Positions 1-8,592 of a DNA stretch of 64,000 bases are shown in pieces. The position numbers and the translations under genes were made by a program. The notes under the pieces were generated by a model. That model did not search any database and was not told the DNA's origin. It saw only the letters and a list, made by a program, of their open reading frames with translations. The stretch is from Pararhizobium polonicum (GTDB taxonomy: Bacteria > Pseudomonadota > Alphaproteobacteria > Rhizobiales > Rhizobiaceae): NCBI RefSeq assembly GCF_001687365.1, contig NZ_CM004503.1, positions 1 to 64,000 on the forward strand, read 5' to 3'. Positions within the stretch are counted from its first letter, which is position 1. The number at the start of each line of letters is the position of its first letter.

Positions 1-40
1 CACGATGATTCGGCACGCGGCGGTTGGCCATCGGAATTGC

Positions 41-57
41 GTTAACTATTGGTTAAC
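41..57. promoter_or_regulatory. Paired GTTAAC motif upstream of repA
   Basis: Two GTTAAC hexamers (41-46 and 52-57), each itself a palindrome, are separated by 5 bp about 95 bp before the repA start. RepA proteins of this family repress their own operon by binding near the repA promoter, so this is a candidate operator. The assignment is inference. A TTGACC hexamer at 90-95 could be a -35 element but I see no convincing -10. Confidence 0.35.
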
Positions 58-150
58 TTTAAATATCTTGCAAAAAACGGTGGAATCGGTTGACCTATCC
101 ACGGTAAATAGGTGTGTTTACGAAAATTACCGTGTGTACGAGAGGAAGTC

Positions 151-1350
151 GTGGAAAATCCGGCTCAGCTTCAGAAGGCTATTCATAAACTGATCGGCGC
201 TCATGCGCGAGACCTCTCTGGGGCCTTGCATGAGCACCGCGTGAAGCTGTACCCGCCGGAGGCGCGTAAAACCCTGCGCTCCTTCTCGTCGACTGAAGCC
301 GCCAAACTTATTGGTGTCAATGACGGCTACCTCCGCCATCTCTCTATCGAAGGGAAGGGTCCGCAGCCCGAGATCGGAAACAACAATCGCCGCTCTTACA
401 CCATCGAGACGATCCAGGCCCTCCGCGAGTATCTCGATCAAAACGGAAAGAACGACCGGCGCTATTCACCCAAGCGCTCGGGTAAGGAGCATTTGCAAGT
501 CATCACCGTCGTCAATTTCAAGGGCGGTAGCGGAAAGACAACGACAGCAGCACACCTTGCTCAGTATCTTGCTTTGAATGGCTACCGTGTTCTTGCAATC
601 GATCTCGATCCGCAGGCCAGTATGTCGGCGCTGCATGGCTTTCAGCCGGAGTTCGACGTCAAGGACAACGAAACTCTCTATGGCGCGATGCGGTATGACG
701 ACGAACGTCGCCCGCTAAAGGACGTCATTAAGAAGACCTACTTTACTAACCTCGATTTGGTCCCCGGCAATCTCGAGCTCATGGAGTTCGAGCACGACAC
801 GGCGAAAGTTCTTGGCTCCAATGATCGCAAGAACATCTTCTTTACGCGAATGGATGAAGCCATTTCCTCCGTCGCCGACAGCTATGATGTTGTCGTTGTC
901 GACTGCCCTCCCCAGCTGGGCTTTTTGACGATTTCAGCACTCTGCGCTGCGACTGCTGTGTTGGTGACCGTTCATCCTCAAATGCTTGATGTCATGTCGA
1001 TGTGCCAGTTCCTCTTGATGACATCCGAGTTGCTCAGCGTCGTTGCCGACGCCGGCGGAAGCATGAACTACGATTGGATGCGCTACCTCGTCACGCGCTA
1101 TGAGCCAGGCGACGGACCGCAGAACCAGATGGTGTCCTTCATGAGGACGATGTTTGGAGACCACGTTCTCAATCATCCGATGTTGAAGAGCACCGCGATC
1201 TCCGATGCGGGGATCACCAAGCAGACGCTCTACGAGGTCAGCCGTGATCAGTTCACGCGAGCTACCTACGACCGGGCGATGGAAGCTCTTGAGAACGTCA
1301 ACTCTGAGATTGAACAGTTGGTTCGCGCGGCATGGAGAAGATCTTCATGA
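151..1350 (+). CDS. repA: Plasmid partitioning ATPase RepA (ParA family)
   Basis: RepA is the ParA-type ATPase of repABC replicons. It moves plasmid copies to daughter cells with RepB and represses the operon. The first ~115 residues hold a helix-turn-helix-like region, followed by the deviant Walker A motif KGGSGKTTT (about residues 124-132), the DLDPQAS motif and VVVDCPPQLG, all standard for the family. I chose GTG at 151 because AGAGGA lies 4-9 nt upstream; an in-frame start at 112 has no ribosome site. The 399-residue product matches usual RepA length. repB follows after 82 nt carrying a parS site. Confidence 0.95.
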   Translation: MENPAQLQKAIHKLIGAHARDLSGALHEHRVKLYPPEARKTLRSFSSTEAAKLIGVNDGYLRHLSIEGKGPQPEIGNNNRRSYTIETIQALREYLDQNGKNDRRYSPKRSGKEHLQVITVVNFKGGSGKTTTAAHLAQYLALNGYRVLAIDLDPQASMSALHGFQPEFDVKDNETLYGAMRYDDERRPLKDVIKKTYFTNLDLVPGNLELMEFEHDTAKVLGSNDRKNIFFTRMDEAISSVADSYDVVVVDCPPQLGFLTISALCAATAVLVTVHPQMLDVMSMCQFLLMTSELLSVVADAGGSMNYDWMRYLVTRYEPGDGPQNQMVSFMRTMFGDHVLNHPMLKSTAISDAGITKQTLYEVSRDQFTRATYDRAMEALENVNSEIEQLVRAAWRRSS

Positions 1351-1371
1351 TACGGCGGATGAAAATAGAAA

Positions 1372-1387
1372 GTTGTCGGGCGACAAC
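1372..1387. promoter_or_regulatory. parS: parS site 1 (RepB-binding palindrome)
   Basis: GTTGTCGGGCGACAAC is a 16-bp palindrome in the repA-repB gap, imperfect only at the two central bases. It matches the GTTNNNNGCNNNNAAC-type parS sequence of repABC plasmids, to which RepB binds to nucleate partition complexes. Confidence 0.9.
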
Positions 1388-1432
1388 TTTCGGCCCGATG
1401 CCCAGTCAGTTTTCCCGGAAAGGGGCCGTCTA

Positions 1433-2410
1433 ATGGCTCGCAAGCACCTTCTATCGGACCTAGTTCCTACGAAGTTGTCGGCCGACAACTCTCCGTCCGA
1501 AACGCCTCCTTTGCCGGAGCAGAGCGCCTTCGTCGCCCGTGGAGCAATCGGTGCGGTTTCTCGATCGATCGAAATGTTGAAATCGCAATCCATCAGCGAG
1601 ATCGACCCTGATCTGATCGATGCGCCGGATATCACAGATCGCCTCGATGAAAGCGAAGAGCACTTCGAGGAATTCGCGGTGCAGATCAAGGAGCATGGGC
1701 AGCAAGTGCCTATTTTGGTGCGGCCACACCCAGGGGCAGAGGGGCGGTACCAGATCGCTTATGGCCGGCGGCGACTGCGCGCAGTGAAAGCCGCCGGGCG
1801 GCTGGTCAAGGCTGCCGTTCGGCAGATGACTGACGAAGAGCTCATTCTGGCGCAGGGGCAGGAAAATAGCGCGAGGAAGGATTTATCATACATCGAGAAG
1901 GCTTTGTATTCGGCTGAGCTGGAGAGCCGAGGATATTCGAGGCAGTTGATTATGGCCGCCCTGGGGGCGGACAAAGCCGCTGTCTCACACCTGATATCCA
2001 CAGCTGCCCGTATACCAGCCGACCTTATTCGAATGATTGGTCCGGCGCCTAAAGCGGGGCGTGATCGCTGGGTCGAACTTGCGAGCCGCATTGAGCGGAA
2101 AGGTGTTCTGGAAAAAGTACGTGCACAACTGCAGGGGCCGCTGAAGGAAAGGTCTTCAGACGAAAGGTTCGTGCGCGTGTTTGAAGAACTCGCGCCAGCT
2201 AAGAAGGCCGCGCCGCGCGCTCGCGTGTGGACGGCGGACGATGGGGTGAGAGCAGCAAAGGTCAGAGACGACGAGAAGTCTCTTACGTTGATAATCGACA
2301 AGCACGCGGCGCCTGAGTTCGGCAGCTATGTGATAACGATGCTACCTGAACTCTATCGATCCTACATGAATGCCCGCAACGGCACCAACGGCGAAGAAGG
2401 GAGCAACTGA
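1433..2410 (+). CDS. repB: Plasmid partitioning protein RepB (ParB family)
   Basis: RepB binds parS and partners with RepA in segregation. The ATG at 1433 follows AAAGGGG at a normal distance. The 325-residue product has the ParB core (PILVRPHPG, then YGRRRLRAVKAAG near residues 90-125) and a following helix-turn-helix region (SAELESRGYSRQLIMAALG). Unusually, a second parS palindrome lies inside its first 20 codons, so the N-terminal residues LSADN are partly dictated by a binding site. The stop precedes the antisense RNA locus that controls repC. Confidence 0.94.
   Translation: MARKHLLSDLVPTKLSADNSPSETPPLPEQSAFVARGAIGAVSRSIEMLKSQSISEIDPDLIDAPDITDRLDESEEHFEEFAVQIKEHGQQVPILVRPHPGAEGRYQIAYGRRRLRAVKAAGRLVKAAVRQMTDEELILAQGQENSARKDLSYIEKALYSAELESRGYSRQLIMAALGADKAAVSHLISTAARIPADLIRMIGPAPKAGRDRWVELASRIERKGVLEKVRAQLQGPLKERSSDERFVRVFEELAPAKKAAPRARVWTADDGVRAAKVRDDEKSLTLIIDKHAAPEFGSYVITMLPELYRSYMNARNGTNGEEGSN
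1474..1489. promoter_or_regulatory. parS: parS site 2, inside repB
   Basis: GTTGTCGGCCGACAAC is a perfect 16-bp palindrome, 102 bp centre to centre from parS 1, within the 5' end of repB. Two sites with identical arms but different central dinucleotides (GG and GC) suggest co-operative RepB loading. Confidence 0.9.
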
Positions 2411-2415
2411 GCAAA

Positions 2416-2464
2416 GAAAAAGCCCTCCGAAACAGCGTTCCGAAAGGCCTCTCTCAGTTTGGTC
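2416..2464 (-). ncRNA. incA: Antisense RNA IncA (ctRNA) of the repABC operon
   Basis: A small counter-transcribed RNA in the repB-repC gap represses RepC synthesis and sets incompatibility. On the minus strand I see TTGACT, a 17-bp spacer and GATTCT (2471-2476), predicting a start near 2464. The transcript would end in a 12-bp stem with a 3-nt loop (2422-2448, counting G-U pairs) followed by a T run (plus-strand A run 2417-2421), a clear intrinsic terminator. The ~50-nt length suits the family; exact ends are predicted. Confidence 0.85.
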
Positions 2465-2555
2465 ACTAAGAGAATCGCATTTCCCGGAATCGCAGTCAAG
2501 ACATAACTGTCGTTTCGACAGGCGCTTTTGCTTTGCCTTTTGAAAGGTGAAGATG

Positions 2556-3875
2556 ATGACTGCTGTAAACGTAACGACGCCCTTTGGGCGGCGGCCAATG
2601 ACGCTCGGCCATATTGCAAGCCAAATGGCTGCAAAGGCGGTCGCACCGGATGCCGTGGCCCACAAGTGGCAGGTCTTCCAGCACATCCGTGAATCTAGGG
2701 AGCTGATCGGAGCGACGGACCGTTCCCTCTCGATCCTGAACGCGCTGCTAACGTTTCATCCCGAGACAGCCTTGACCGGTGGTACCGAGTTGGTCGTGTG
2801 GCCGTCTAACGAACAGCTGATGGCTCGCGCCAACGGCATGCCCGCCACGACACTGCGTCGGCATCTTGCCGTCCTGGTTGATTGCGGGCTCATCATCCGC
2901 CGCGACAGTCCCAACGGCAAGCGGTTCGCCCGCAAGGGGAGGGGAGGGGAGGTAGAACAGGCCTACGGGTTCGATCTGTCGCCGATCGTCGCGCGCGCCG
3001 ATGAGTTCCGCGATCTCGCCCAGGCGGTGCAAGCTGAAAAGAAGGCCTTCCGGGTGGCCAAGGAGCGTTTGACTCTTCTTCGCCGTGACATCGTCAAAAT
3101 GATCGAAACTGGCATTGACGAGAGCGTTCCCGGAAAATGGGGGAGAGTTTCACAGACCTATCAGGGGATCGTCGGCCGCCTACCACGCTCTGCGCCTCGC
3201 CAGATTGTCGAGAGCATTGCCCAAGAGCTTGAGGAACTCTGGACTGAGATCCGTGACATATTGGAATCGTTTACGAAAACAATGAATTTGGACGCCAATG
3301 AGTCCCACAACGGTCGCCACATACAGAATTCAAAACCAGACTCTAAATTTGAATCTGAATACGGCTTCCGAGAAAAAGATGAAGCGGGCGGCAACGCTGC
3401 GGAAACCGACAACGTGCGGAGCTTGCCGAAACGTGAGCTGCCTTTGGGGATTGTGCTGGACGCCTGCCCCGAGATTCGGGAACTGGCGCAAGGTGGGTCC
3501 ATCCGGCACTGGCGCGACTTGCTGGCGGCGACCGACCTTGCCCGGCCGATGCTAGGGATCAGCCCAAGTGCGTGGCAGGAGGCCCGCGAAACCATGGGCG
3601 AGCAGCACGCAGCGATCACGCTGGCGTCGATTTATCAGCGGGCCGGTCAGATCAACAACGCCGGCGGCTATCTGCGCAGCCTGACCGATCGGGCCAAGGA
3701 CGGGAAGTTTTCGACCTGGCCGATGGTCATGGCGTTGCTCCGGGCAAAGCTGGACGAGCAAAAGAATGCAGCCAGCGCCGGAAAACCACGAACGGATGAG
3801 GACGCCGAAGACGATAGCCGCGTCCACGTTTCGGCTTCGCTGCTGAAAAGCCTGCAAAAGCCGAGATCGTGGTGA
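2556..3875 (+). CDS. repC: Replication initiator RepC
   Basis: RepC initiates replication of repABC plasmids, and in this family the origin lies within the repC coding sequence itself, so oriV is probably inside this gene. The product of about 439 residues begins MTAVNVTTPFGRRPMTLG, the characteristic RepC N-terminus, followed by a winged-helix DNA-binding part and a variable acidic linker near residues 250-290. AAAGGTG at 2543-2549 serves ATG 2556 or the adjacent ATG 2553; GTG 2547 is too close to it. Translation is expected to be controlled by the antisense RNA just upstream. Confidence 0.94.
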   Translation: MTAVNVTTPFGRRPMTLGHIASQMAAKAVAPDAVAHKWQVFQHIRESRELIGATDRSLSILNALLTFHPETALTGGTELVVWPSNEQLMARANGMPATTLRRHLAVLVDCGLIIRRDSPNGKRFARKGRGGEVEQAYGFDLSPIVARADEFRDLAQAVQAEKKAFRVAKERLTLLRRDIVKMIETGIDESVPGKWGRVSQTYQGIVGRLPRSAPRQIVESIAQELEELWTEIRDILESFTKTMNLDANESHNGRHIQNSKPDSKFESEYGFREKDEAGGNAAETDNVRSLPKRELPLGIVLDACPEIRELAQGGSIRHWRDLLAATDLARPMLGISPSAWQEARETMGEQHAAITLASIYQRAGQINNAGGYLRSLTDRAKDGKFSTWPMVMALLRAKLDEQKNAASAGKPRTDEDAEDDSRVHVSASLLKSLQKPRSW

Positions 3876-3883
3876 TCTCCTCG

Positions 3884-4912
3884 TTACTCGGCCACGGCGA
3901 TGTCGACGTCGGTGATCAACCCCGACCGTTGGGCGCGATCGATGAGGTTCTTGACGGACGAGGGCGACCATTTGGATCCGCCGCGCGGCGTACGCTCGTG
4001 CAGCCTTTCGAGCTGAACGGCGATCTCGCGGAGCTTGAGGTTCGGGTTCGAAGAATGGATGCCAGCCACAAGCGTCATCAGGCGGTCTTCGGGAAGACGG
4101 GGCGGAGATTTTTTCAGCAGCGCTGCATCCGCCATGCGTTCCGTCACCATCCACTTCACGGCGCGGCGAAGACGTTCTGGCGTCCAGTCGAGGCCCCGCT
4201 GCTTGAGCATTCGGGCGATGTCGTCCCATGTGTGATCCGGCCGCATGCGCCGAACGGTAGGAAGCCATTGGTTCGCGGAGGCCTGAATCCGATCGCCATA
4301 TGCCGCTTTCTGGGCCGCGGTCATCCTTGCCAGCGCCTCCGGGCGTTTTTCCCGGATGCCAGGGTTGCCAGGAAGCTTTCCTTTGGACTTGGCTGCCCGG
4401 ATACCCGCCTTCGTTCGTTCGGAAATGAGCGCGCGTTCGAGCTGCGCCACGGCGCCGAGAACCTGGAGCGAAAACATGCCCTGCGGCGTGGTCGTGTCGA
4501 TTGGATCGCACAGCGATCGGAAATGCGCTCCCTTCTCCGTCAGATCCGCGATCACCTCGAGCAGATGGCTGACCGAGCGCGCCAGACGGTCAAGCCGAAC
4601 CACAACGAGCGTGTCGCCGGCGCCGATCTCGTGAACGAGTTTGGAAAGCGCAGGGCGGGCACGCGAGGCGCCGGATCCGTGTTCCTGGACAATCACATCG
4701 CACCCGACCGATCGCAGCTCGATTTCCTGTGCTTCCGTAGCCTGCTCGTCCGTAGAGACGCGTGCATAGCCGATCAGCCGGCCCTGTGGTCGACGGGAAG
4801 CCTGATTGTTGGTGTTAGCGACCATTTGCAGTGCCTGAGGAGTGTTGAAGGACAGTTTTCCAAACGCAGAGGATAAGGATAAACGATCATTTGTAAACGT
4901 CTCTTGATGCAT
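3884..4912 (-). CDS. Serine recombinase (resolvase/invertase family) with long C-terminal region
   Basis: The catalytic domain is recognisable by LIGYARVSTDEQ, with the nucleophile serine at about residue 53, and by VVRLDRLARS and AQLERALISERT. It is followed by about 130 residues beyond a normal resolvase, with helix-turn-helix-like stretches probably used in site choice. Such proteins resolve plasmid multimers or move small elements. The 342-residue reading frame starts at 4912 behind GAGG; a shorter start at 4825 has no clear ribosome site. It converges on repC with 8 bp between stops. No duplicated target site was found, so multimer resolution is as likely as transposition. Confidence 0.85.
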   Translation of the reverse strand: MHQETFTNDRLSLSSAFGKLSFNTPQALQMVANTNNQASRRPQGRLIGYARVSTDEQATEAQEIELRSVGCDVIVQEHGSGASRARPALSKLVHEIGAGDTLVVVRLDRLARSVSHLLEVIADLTEKGAHFRSLCDPIDTTTPQGMFSLQVLGAVAQLERALISERTKAGIRAAKSKGKLPGNPGIREKRPEALARMTAAQKAAYGDRIQASANQWLPTVRRMRPDHTWDDIARMLKQRGLDWTPERLRRAVKWMVTERMADAALLKKSPPRLPEDRLMTLVAGIHSSNPNLKLREIAVQLERLHERTPRGGSKWSPSSVKNLIDRAQRSGLITDVDIAVAE

Positions 4913-5107
4913 TGAAACCTCGGGAAGTTCGACGCAAGAGGCTGGAAAAGAACGGTTTTCGTCGATGTCACGTCCGTCGGCGCTGATCCTGTACAGTTCG
5001 AACGCCCTGGCAACTCTATCTAGTACGCGCGCGAGAAAAAGTATCTGCTATGATTGAAGTGTATGCTATTATAGCTTCATGATTGGCTAAATAGATGCGT
5101 TAAAACA
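4913..5107. other. Divergent intergenic region
   Basis: Holds the start regions of the recombinase (minus) and the DUF1612-like gene (plus). An AT-rich stretch at 5055-5085 contains a TATAAT hexamer on the minus strand. Nothing else recognisable. Confidence 0.4.
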
Positions 5108-6217
5108 ATGAGATATGAAATCGGTGATTTGCCACTGGCGGCGCTGCTTCCGGCCATCGCAAGGGCGGAAGATCAGCTCGCGCGTCTCGACGAAATTGTT
5201 CGTCGCAGCCCCGTCAGGCAGGGCTTTACCGAAAGGTCGCACTTCATCGAGGCGGCCGCCAGCATGTGGGTCGCCGGCGAGCTTGTCCATCTCGAGGATC
5301 TCGTTCTCCACGACGCAAATCGGGATGTGCGCACCCCGACCCATGAAGTCACAATCGCACATTCAATCTTGAGGGCGCGGCGGCGCATCGCAAGCGCTGA
5401 CCCTGGCTGGGCGACGAGCAGGGCTGGGGTCGTAAGCCTCGCGGGGCGGTCAGAGGACTCTACGGAACGAGATGTGGTAGGCGAAGGGAGCTCGCCATTG
5501 TCCATCGAACTGGCATTGAACGAAGACGAGAACGGTTTTGCGGCGGAGATGGCCGAAATCGATGCGGTCCTTAATCGATCCGCCCGTGTGCTCGAAGCGG
5601 TGGCAACGGGCGAGGGCCGCAAGGCGGATCCTTTGATGGTCGGTGAGCTCATTGTCCGGGATCCGGGTTGGAACGAGGAAGGGCGCCTTTCGGATTGGAG
5701 AGCGGCTCTGGCTGAGGCCGACGCCTTGCCAACCACGTTGGCGGCCGCAGTTATATGGGACGCATGGGAATGCATGGAGCCATTGCAGCGGCAGCATTGG
5801 CTTGGTGCCCAACTTGTGAGTTCCTATTTTCGGGTGCGCGGAAAGGTATCTTCGCACCTGTTCTGCTTCTGCTCTGGTCTGAAGGGTGTACCTCGGGAAC
5901 GGCGGCGATCGCCGAAACGAATATCACGAGTGCTCGCCGGGCTGGATGCGATGGCGAGCAGCGCTGAACTTGCCATGAAGGAAGCCATTCGGCTGGGACA
6001 GGCGAGGGAGCACCTCGAGCGCAAACTGAAGGGAAAGCGCTCGTCCAGCAGTTTGCCGCTCGTTGTGGACTTGCTGATGGCGCGGCCGATCGTGTCCTCG
6101 TCGATGATAGTCAAGGAATTGAAGGTGAGCCATCGTGCGGCGCTCGATCTGGTCGCCGAACTCGGCGTTCGGGAAGTGACGGGGAGAGGAAGCTTCCGTG
6201 CATGGGGTGTAATTTAA
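5108..6217 (+). CDS. DUF1612 / helix-turn-helix protein of the RHE_PE00001 type
   Basis: A 369-residue protein of a family common beside repABC on rhizobial plasmids; biochemical function unknown. The central and C-terminal part (from about residue 195, WRAALAEADALPTTLAAAVIWDAW) and the terminal helix-turn-helix (VVDLLMARPIVSSSMIVKELKVSHRAALDLVAELG) suggest a DNA-binding regulator. No ribosome site precedes ATG 5108, so translation may be leaderless. Its position near the replicon hints at a maintenance role, but that is inference. Confidence 0.8.
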   Translation: MRYEIGDLPLAALLPAIARAEDQLARLDEIVRRSPVRQGFTERSHFIEAAASMWVAGELVHLEDLVLHDANRDVRTPTHEVTIAHSILRARRRIASADPGWATSRAGVVSLAGRSEDSTERDVVGEGSSPLSIELALNEDENGFAAEMAEIDAVLNRSARVLEAVATGEGRKADPLMVGELIVRDPGWNEEGRLSDWRAALAEADALPTTLAAAVIWDAWECMEPLQRQHWLGAQLVSSYFRVRGKVSSHLFCFCSGLKGVPRERRRSPKRISRVLAGLDAMASSAELAMKEAIRLGQAREHLERKLKGKRSSSSLPLVVDLLMARPIVSSSMIVKELKVSHRAALDLVAELGVREVTGRGSFRAWGVI

Positions 6218-6425
6218 AGGATGAGATAGAGGCTATGCTTGCTGTCACTTCGCATCGAACATGGATCCGGTATCCGAGCGAACTGCATAAACTGCTCGTT
6301 TCTATGCCCGCGGTGTATTTGACTTGACTTGTGCCCAACGGGCAACGACGATCATGCAATGGTTGATTGCCGTTTGCGTCGCGATGATGGGCTTCGGCCC
6401 ATTTCCGTATAAGGATGCCAATCCA

Positions 6426-6704
6426 ATGCCGACATGGCCGAAAGACAAGCTGCTGAAGCATGGCCCCGATCTTCCCCTGGAGGAGCGTATCCGTCGTTAT
6501 CAGCACAATATCCGGACTATTCGGAAATCCGGCTGCAAAGTGCCAACGTCTGCTTTCATCGATACGCTTGACCCCACCGAAATTGAGCTATGGTTTGCGG
6601 ACAAGGCTTTCACAATCGATCGCCTCAAACGGGTCATGAAGGATGTTGCAGATTTGCCGGAAGGGACGCTGTTGCCATCCCCTTTTATCCCTCTCCGAAA
6701 GTAG
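6426..6704 (+). CDS. Small hypothetical protein
   Basis: A 92-residue basic protein beginning MPTWPKDKLLKHGPDLPLEE. AAGGAT at 6411-6416 selects ATG 6426 over an upstream start whose first 34 residues look like intergenic translation. It contains a charged helical segment (EERIRRYQHNIRTIRKSG). I do not recognise a family. It lies between the DUF1612 gene and the Xre-RES pair, each gap being 175-210 bp without further features. Confidence 0.5.
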   Translation: MPTWPKDKLLKHGPDLPLEERIRRYQHNIRTIRKSGCKVPTSAFIDTLDPTEIELWFADKAFTIDRLKRVMKDVADLPEGTLLPSPFIPLRK

Positions 6705-6879
6705 GTGGTAGCCCGCTCCCCTATAGGCACGGACGAATTCGAGTCGAATGTTGCGGCCGTGTCGGCGGGACGCAATAGAAAGCCTTATAGTTCCGCTCTA
6801 CGATGCGACCTTTGGGAAACAATCTGGACAAACCGGACAATTTGCACTATCTTTGTTGTAATCAAGAAGGAAGACGAAG

Positions 6880-7596
6880 ATGGTTGCCGTCACCCGTAAA
6901 TCGCAGATGCGCGCAAAGCTAGAAGTCAATCCGGCTGCGGTCGCCGATGTTCTCAAGGTTCTGGCCCGACACAATCCAGGCCTTTCAAAGCCGGCGCTTG
7001 CAGCGACTGGCAAGGTCATGGCCGTGGTCTCCGCGGCAGCAGCGCGCCTTTCTGTCGAGCAACAGCATCGGATTGCCGACGATGAAACGGAACTCGCCCA
7101 TATTGTGGAAGCCGCCGTCGCCGAACTGGCTGCGAAGCCAGGTCATGTACTCGCGGAGGTATCGGTCGAAAAGCCTGTGGAGGTCAGCCGAGGTGCTGGT
7201 CTGGGGCAATCGGTAGACATGGAGGAAGGGCGCCGCAGGCTCGACGAATTTGCGACGCCGACCCGCATCGAAGACTGGGCCGGTCCGGTCGCCGGTCCGG
7301 GCGATATCGAGAAGAAGTTCGGCACGAAGCGATCGACCTTGCACGACTGGCACAAGCGCGGAGCTGTCGTCGGTCTGCTCAAGGGCGAGCGAAAGCATGT
7401 CTTTCCCCTGGCTCAGTTTGTCGATGGCCGGCCGGTCGAGGGCATGCCTCAGGTCACCAAAATCATCCGCAATCCGCGTGTGGCGTGGCAATGGCTGATC
7501 CAGCCAAAGCCGAGTATTGGCGGAACGCCGCTCGACAATCTCAAGATGGGCAATCTTGACGAGGTTCTGGATGCAGCCGAGCGCGATTTTGGTTGA
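6880..7596 (+). CDS. Xre/MbcA/ParS-type antitoxin of an Xre-RES pair
   Basis: The likely antitoxin partner of the RES-domain protein 8 nt downstream. In this 238-residue product the C-terminal ~100 residues hold a helix-turn-helix (GDIEKKFGTKRSTLHDWHKRG) and the toxin-binding domain end, where ...RVAWQWLIQPKPSIGG and LDEVLDAAERDFG resemble the DUF2384 region that plugs the toxin active site. The N-terminal half is helical and alanine-rich. GGAAG precedes ATG 6880. Such antitoxins normally repress their own operon. It is longer than many Xre antitoxins, so the extra N-terminus is worth noting. Confidence 0.82.
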   Translation: MVAVTRKSQMRAKLEVNPAAVADVLKVLARHNPGLSKPALAATGKVMAVVSAAAARLSVEQQHRIADDETELAHIVEAAVAELAAKPGHVLAEVSVEKPVEVSRGAGLGQSVDMEEGRRRLDEFATPTRIEDWAGPVAGPGDIEKKFGTKRSTLHDWHKRGAVVGLLKGERKHVFPLAQFVDGRPVEGMPQVTKIIRNPRVAWQWLIQPKPSIGGTPLDNLKMGNLDEVLDAAERDFG

Positions 7597-7604
7597 GCTG
7601 AATC

Positions 7605-8189
7605 GTGAAACTTGATCCCCAAACGGTTCGGGAGCTCGCGCTTGCGTTTCTCCCGCAATCCTATCTCCGCATCATCCCTGTAGCCCACATGTCGACCCCG
7701 CTCGGTATGGGTTTCGGTCAATCGCGGTTCTCAAGTCCCAACCAGATGTTCCGACTGCTTTATGCCGCATATGATCTCGCGACCGCGATCGCAGAGACGA
7801 TTGTCCGCGACCGCTTCGAGGGGACCCAGGAGCGAGTGCTGGATGAGAGCGAAATCGAGGACTGGTCGGTCACTGAGGTGACGGCCACGGATGCTCTCAT
7901 TCTTCTCGACCTGCGCACGACCGGCCTCCTGAGGTTGGGCGTCAGCACGGACGCGGCCCGCGGCAAGGAGCATCAGGAAGGGCAGAGACTGAGCGAGTCG
8001 ATCTTTCGATCCTATGCAGTCGATGGATTGCTCTATTCCTCCCGCCTCACGGCGGCAGATTGCGTGGCGGTCTACGATCGGGCTGTCGCTGCGAAACTTG
8101 TCGCCTCTCCGGTGGTCGAGTTGGTTCGTCAAGCCGACCTGATACCCGCCCTGCGGTCTATCGGGGTGTCGATCCGGGCTGGGCGGTAG
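7605..8189 (+). CDS. RES-domain toxin (NAD+ phosphorylase family)
   Basis: RES toxins deplete cellular NAD+ by phosphorolysis and arrest growth. The 194-residue product shows the family pattern: YLRIIPVAH (Arg 22), SRFSSPNQMFRLLYAA, TAIAETIVRDRF (Glu 64) and GLLYSSRL (Ser 145/146), the three residue types that name the family. The start is GTG 7605, 8 nt after the antitoxin stop, so the pair is probably translationally coupled. Role inferred: post-segregational killing that stabilises the plasmid. Confidence 0.9.
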   Translation: MKLDPQTVRELALAFLPQSYLRIIPVAHMSTPLGMGFGQSRFSSPNQMFRLLYAAYDLATAIAETIVRDRFEGTQERVLDESEIEDWSVTEVTATDALILLDLRTTGLLRLGVSTDAARGKEHQEGQRLSESIFRSYAVDGLLYSSRLTAADCVAVYDRAVAAKLVASPVVELVRQADLIPALRSIGVSIRAGR

Positions 8190-8561
8190 GCATGTCCGTT
8201 ACAGTCACGTCCGAAAACTTCTCGGGGCGCTTTAGGGCGTTGAATGGCACGAAAACGCTGCCAGCGACACATGCCGCCATCATCCGCTCGTTGCTGACCG
8301 TCGGCTAGGCTATGGCATAGAGCCAATTTCGAAACCTTTTCTGGACGACGGCAGTCTGATTTCAGTCCTGGAAGGCCGGGTCGCCCCCCATCCGGGGTTC
8401 ATGCTGTGTTATCCAAAGAACCGGAATATTTCCGCTGCGCTCAAGGCATTGCGTTCGTATGTAAGATAGCAGAGCCGTGCCGGTAGTAGACTGAACGACG
8501 AACGTGTGAATGGTCGCCTTGGATCTACTCATATTGTTCGAACATGAAGTGCGCTCTTGAA
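8190..8561. other. Gene-free stretch
   Basis: About 370 bp between the RES toxin and the AbiEi-like gene. I find no reading frame with a ribosome site and no RNA gene; it probably holds the downstream gene's promoter. Confidence 0.5.
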
Positions 8562-8591
8562 TGTCAGAAAAATATAGCCTAATTTCTGACA
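8562..8591. promoter_or_regulatory. Inverted repeat operator at the AbiEi-like start
   Basis: TGTCAGAAA (8562-8570) and TTTCTGACA (8583-8591) form a perfect 9-bp inverted repeat with a 12-bp AT-rich spacer, ending 2 bp before ATG 8593. AbiEi-type antitoxins autorepress through upstream inverted repeats, so this is a probable operator covering the promoter. Confidence 0.7.
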
Positions 8592-8592
8592 C

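Noticed and set aside
3869..4876. 335-codon plus-strand frame opposite the serine recombinase
   Set aside because: It is the antisense shadow of a gene with clear catalytic motifs; its product shows no domain.
8362..8592. 76-codon minus-strand frame before the AbiEi-like gene
   Set aside because: No ribosome site, no recognisable motif, and it overlaps the probable promoter and operator of the plus-strand gene.
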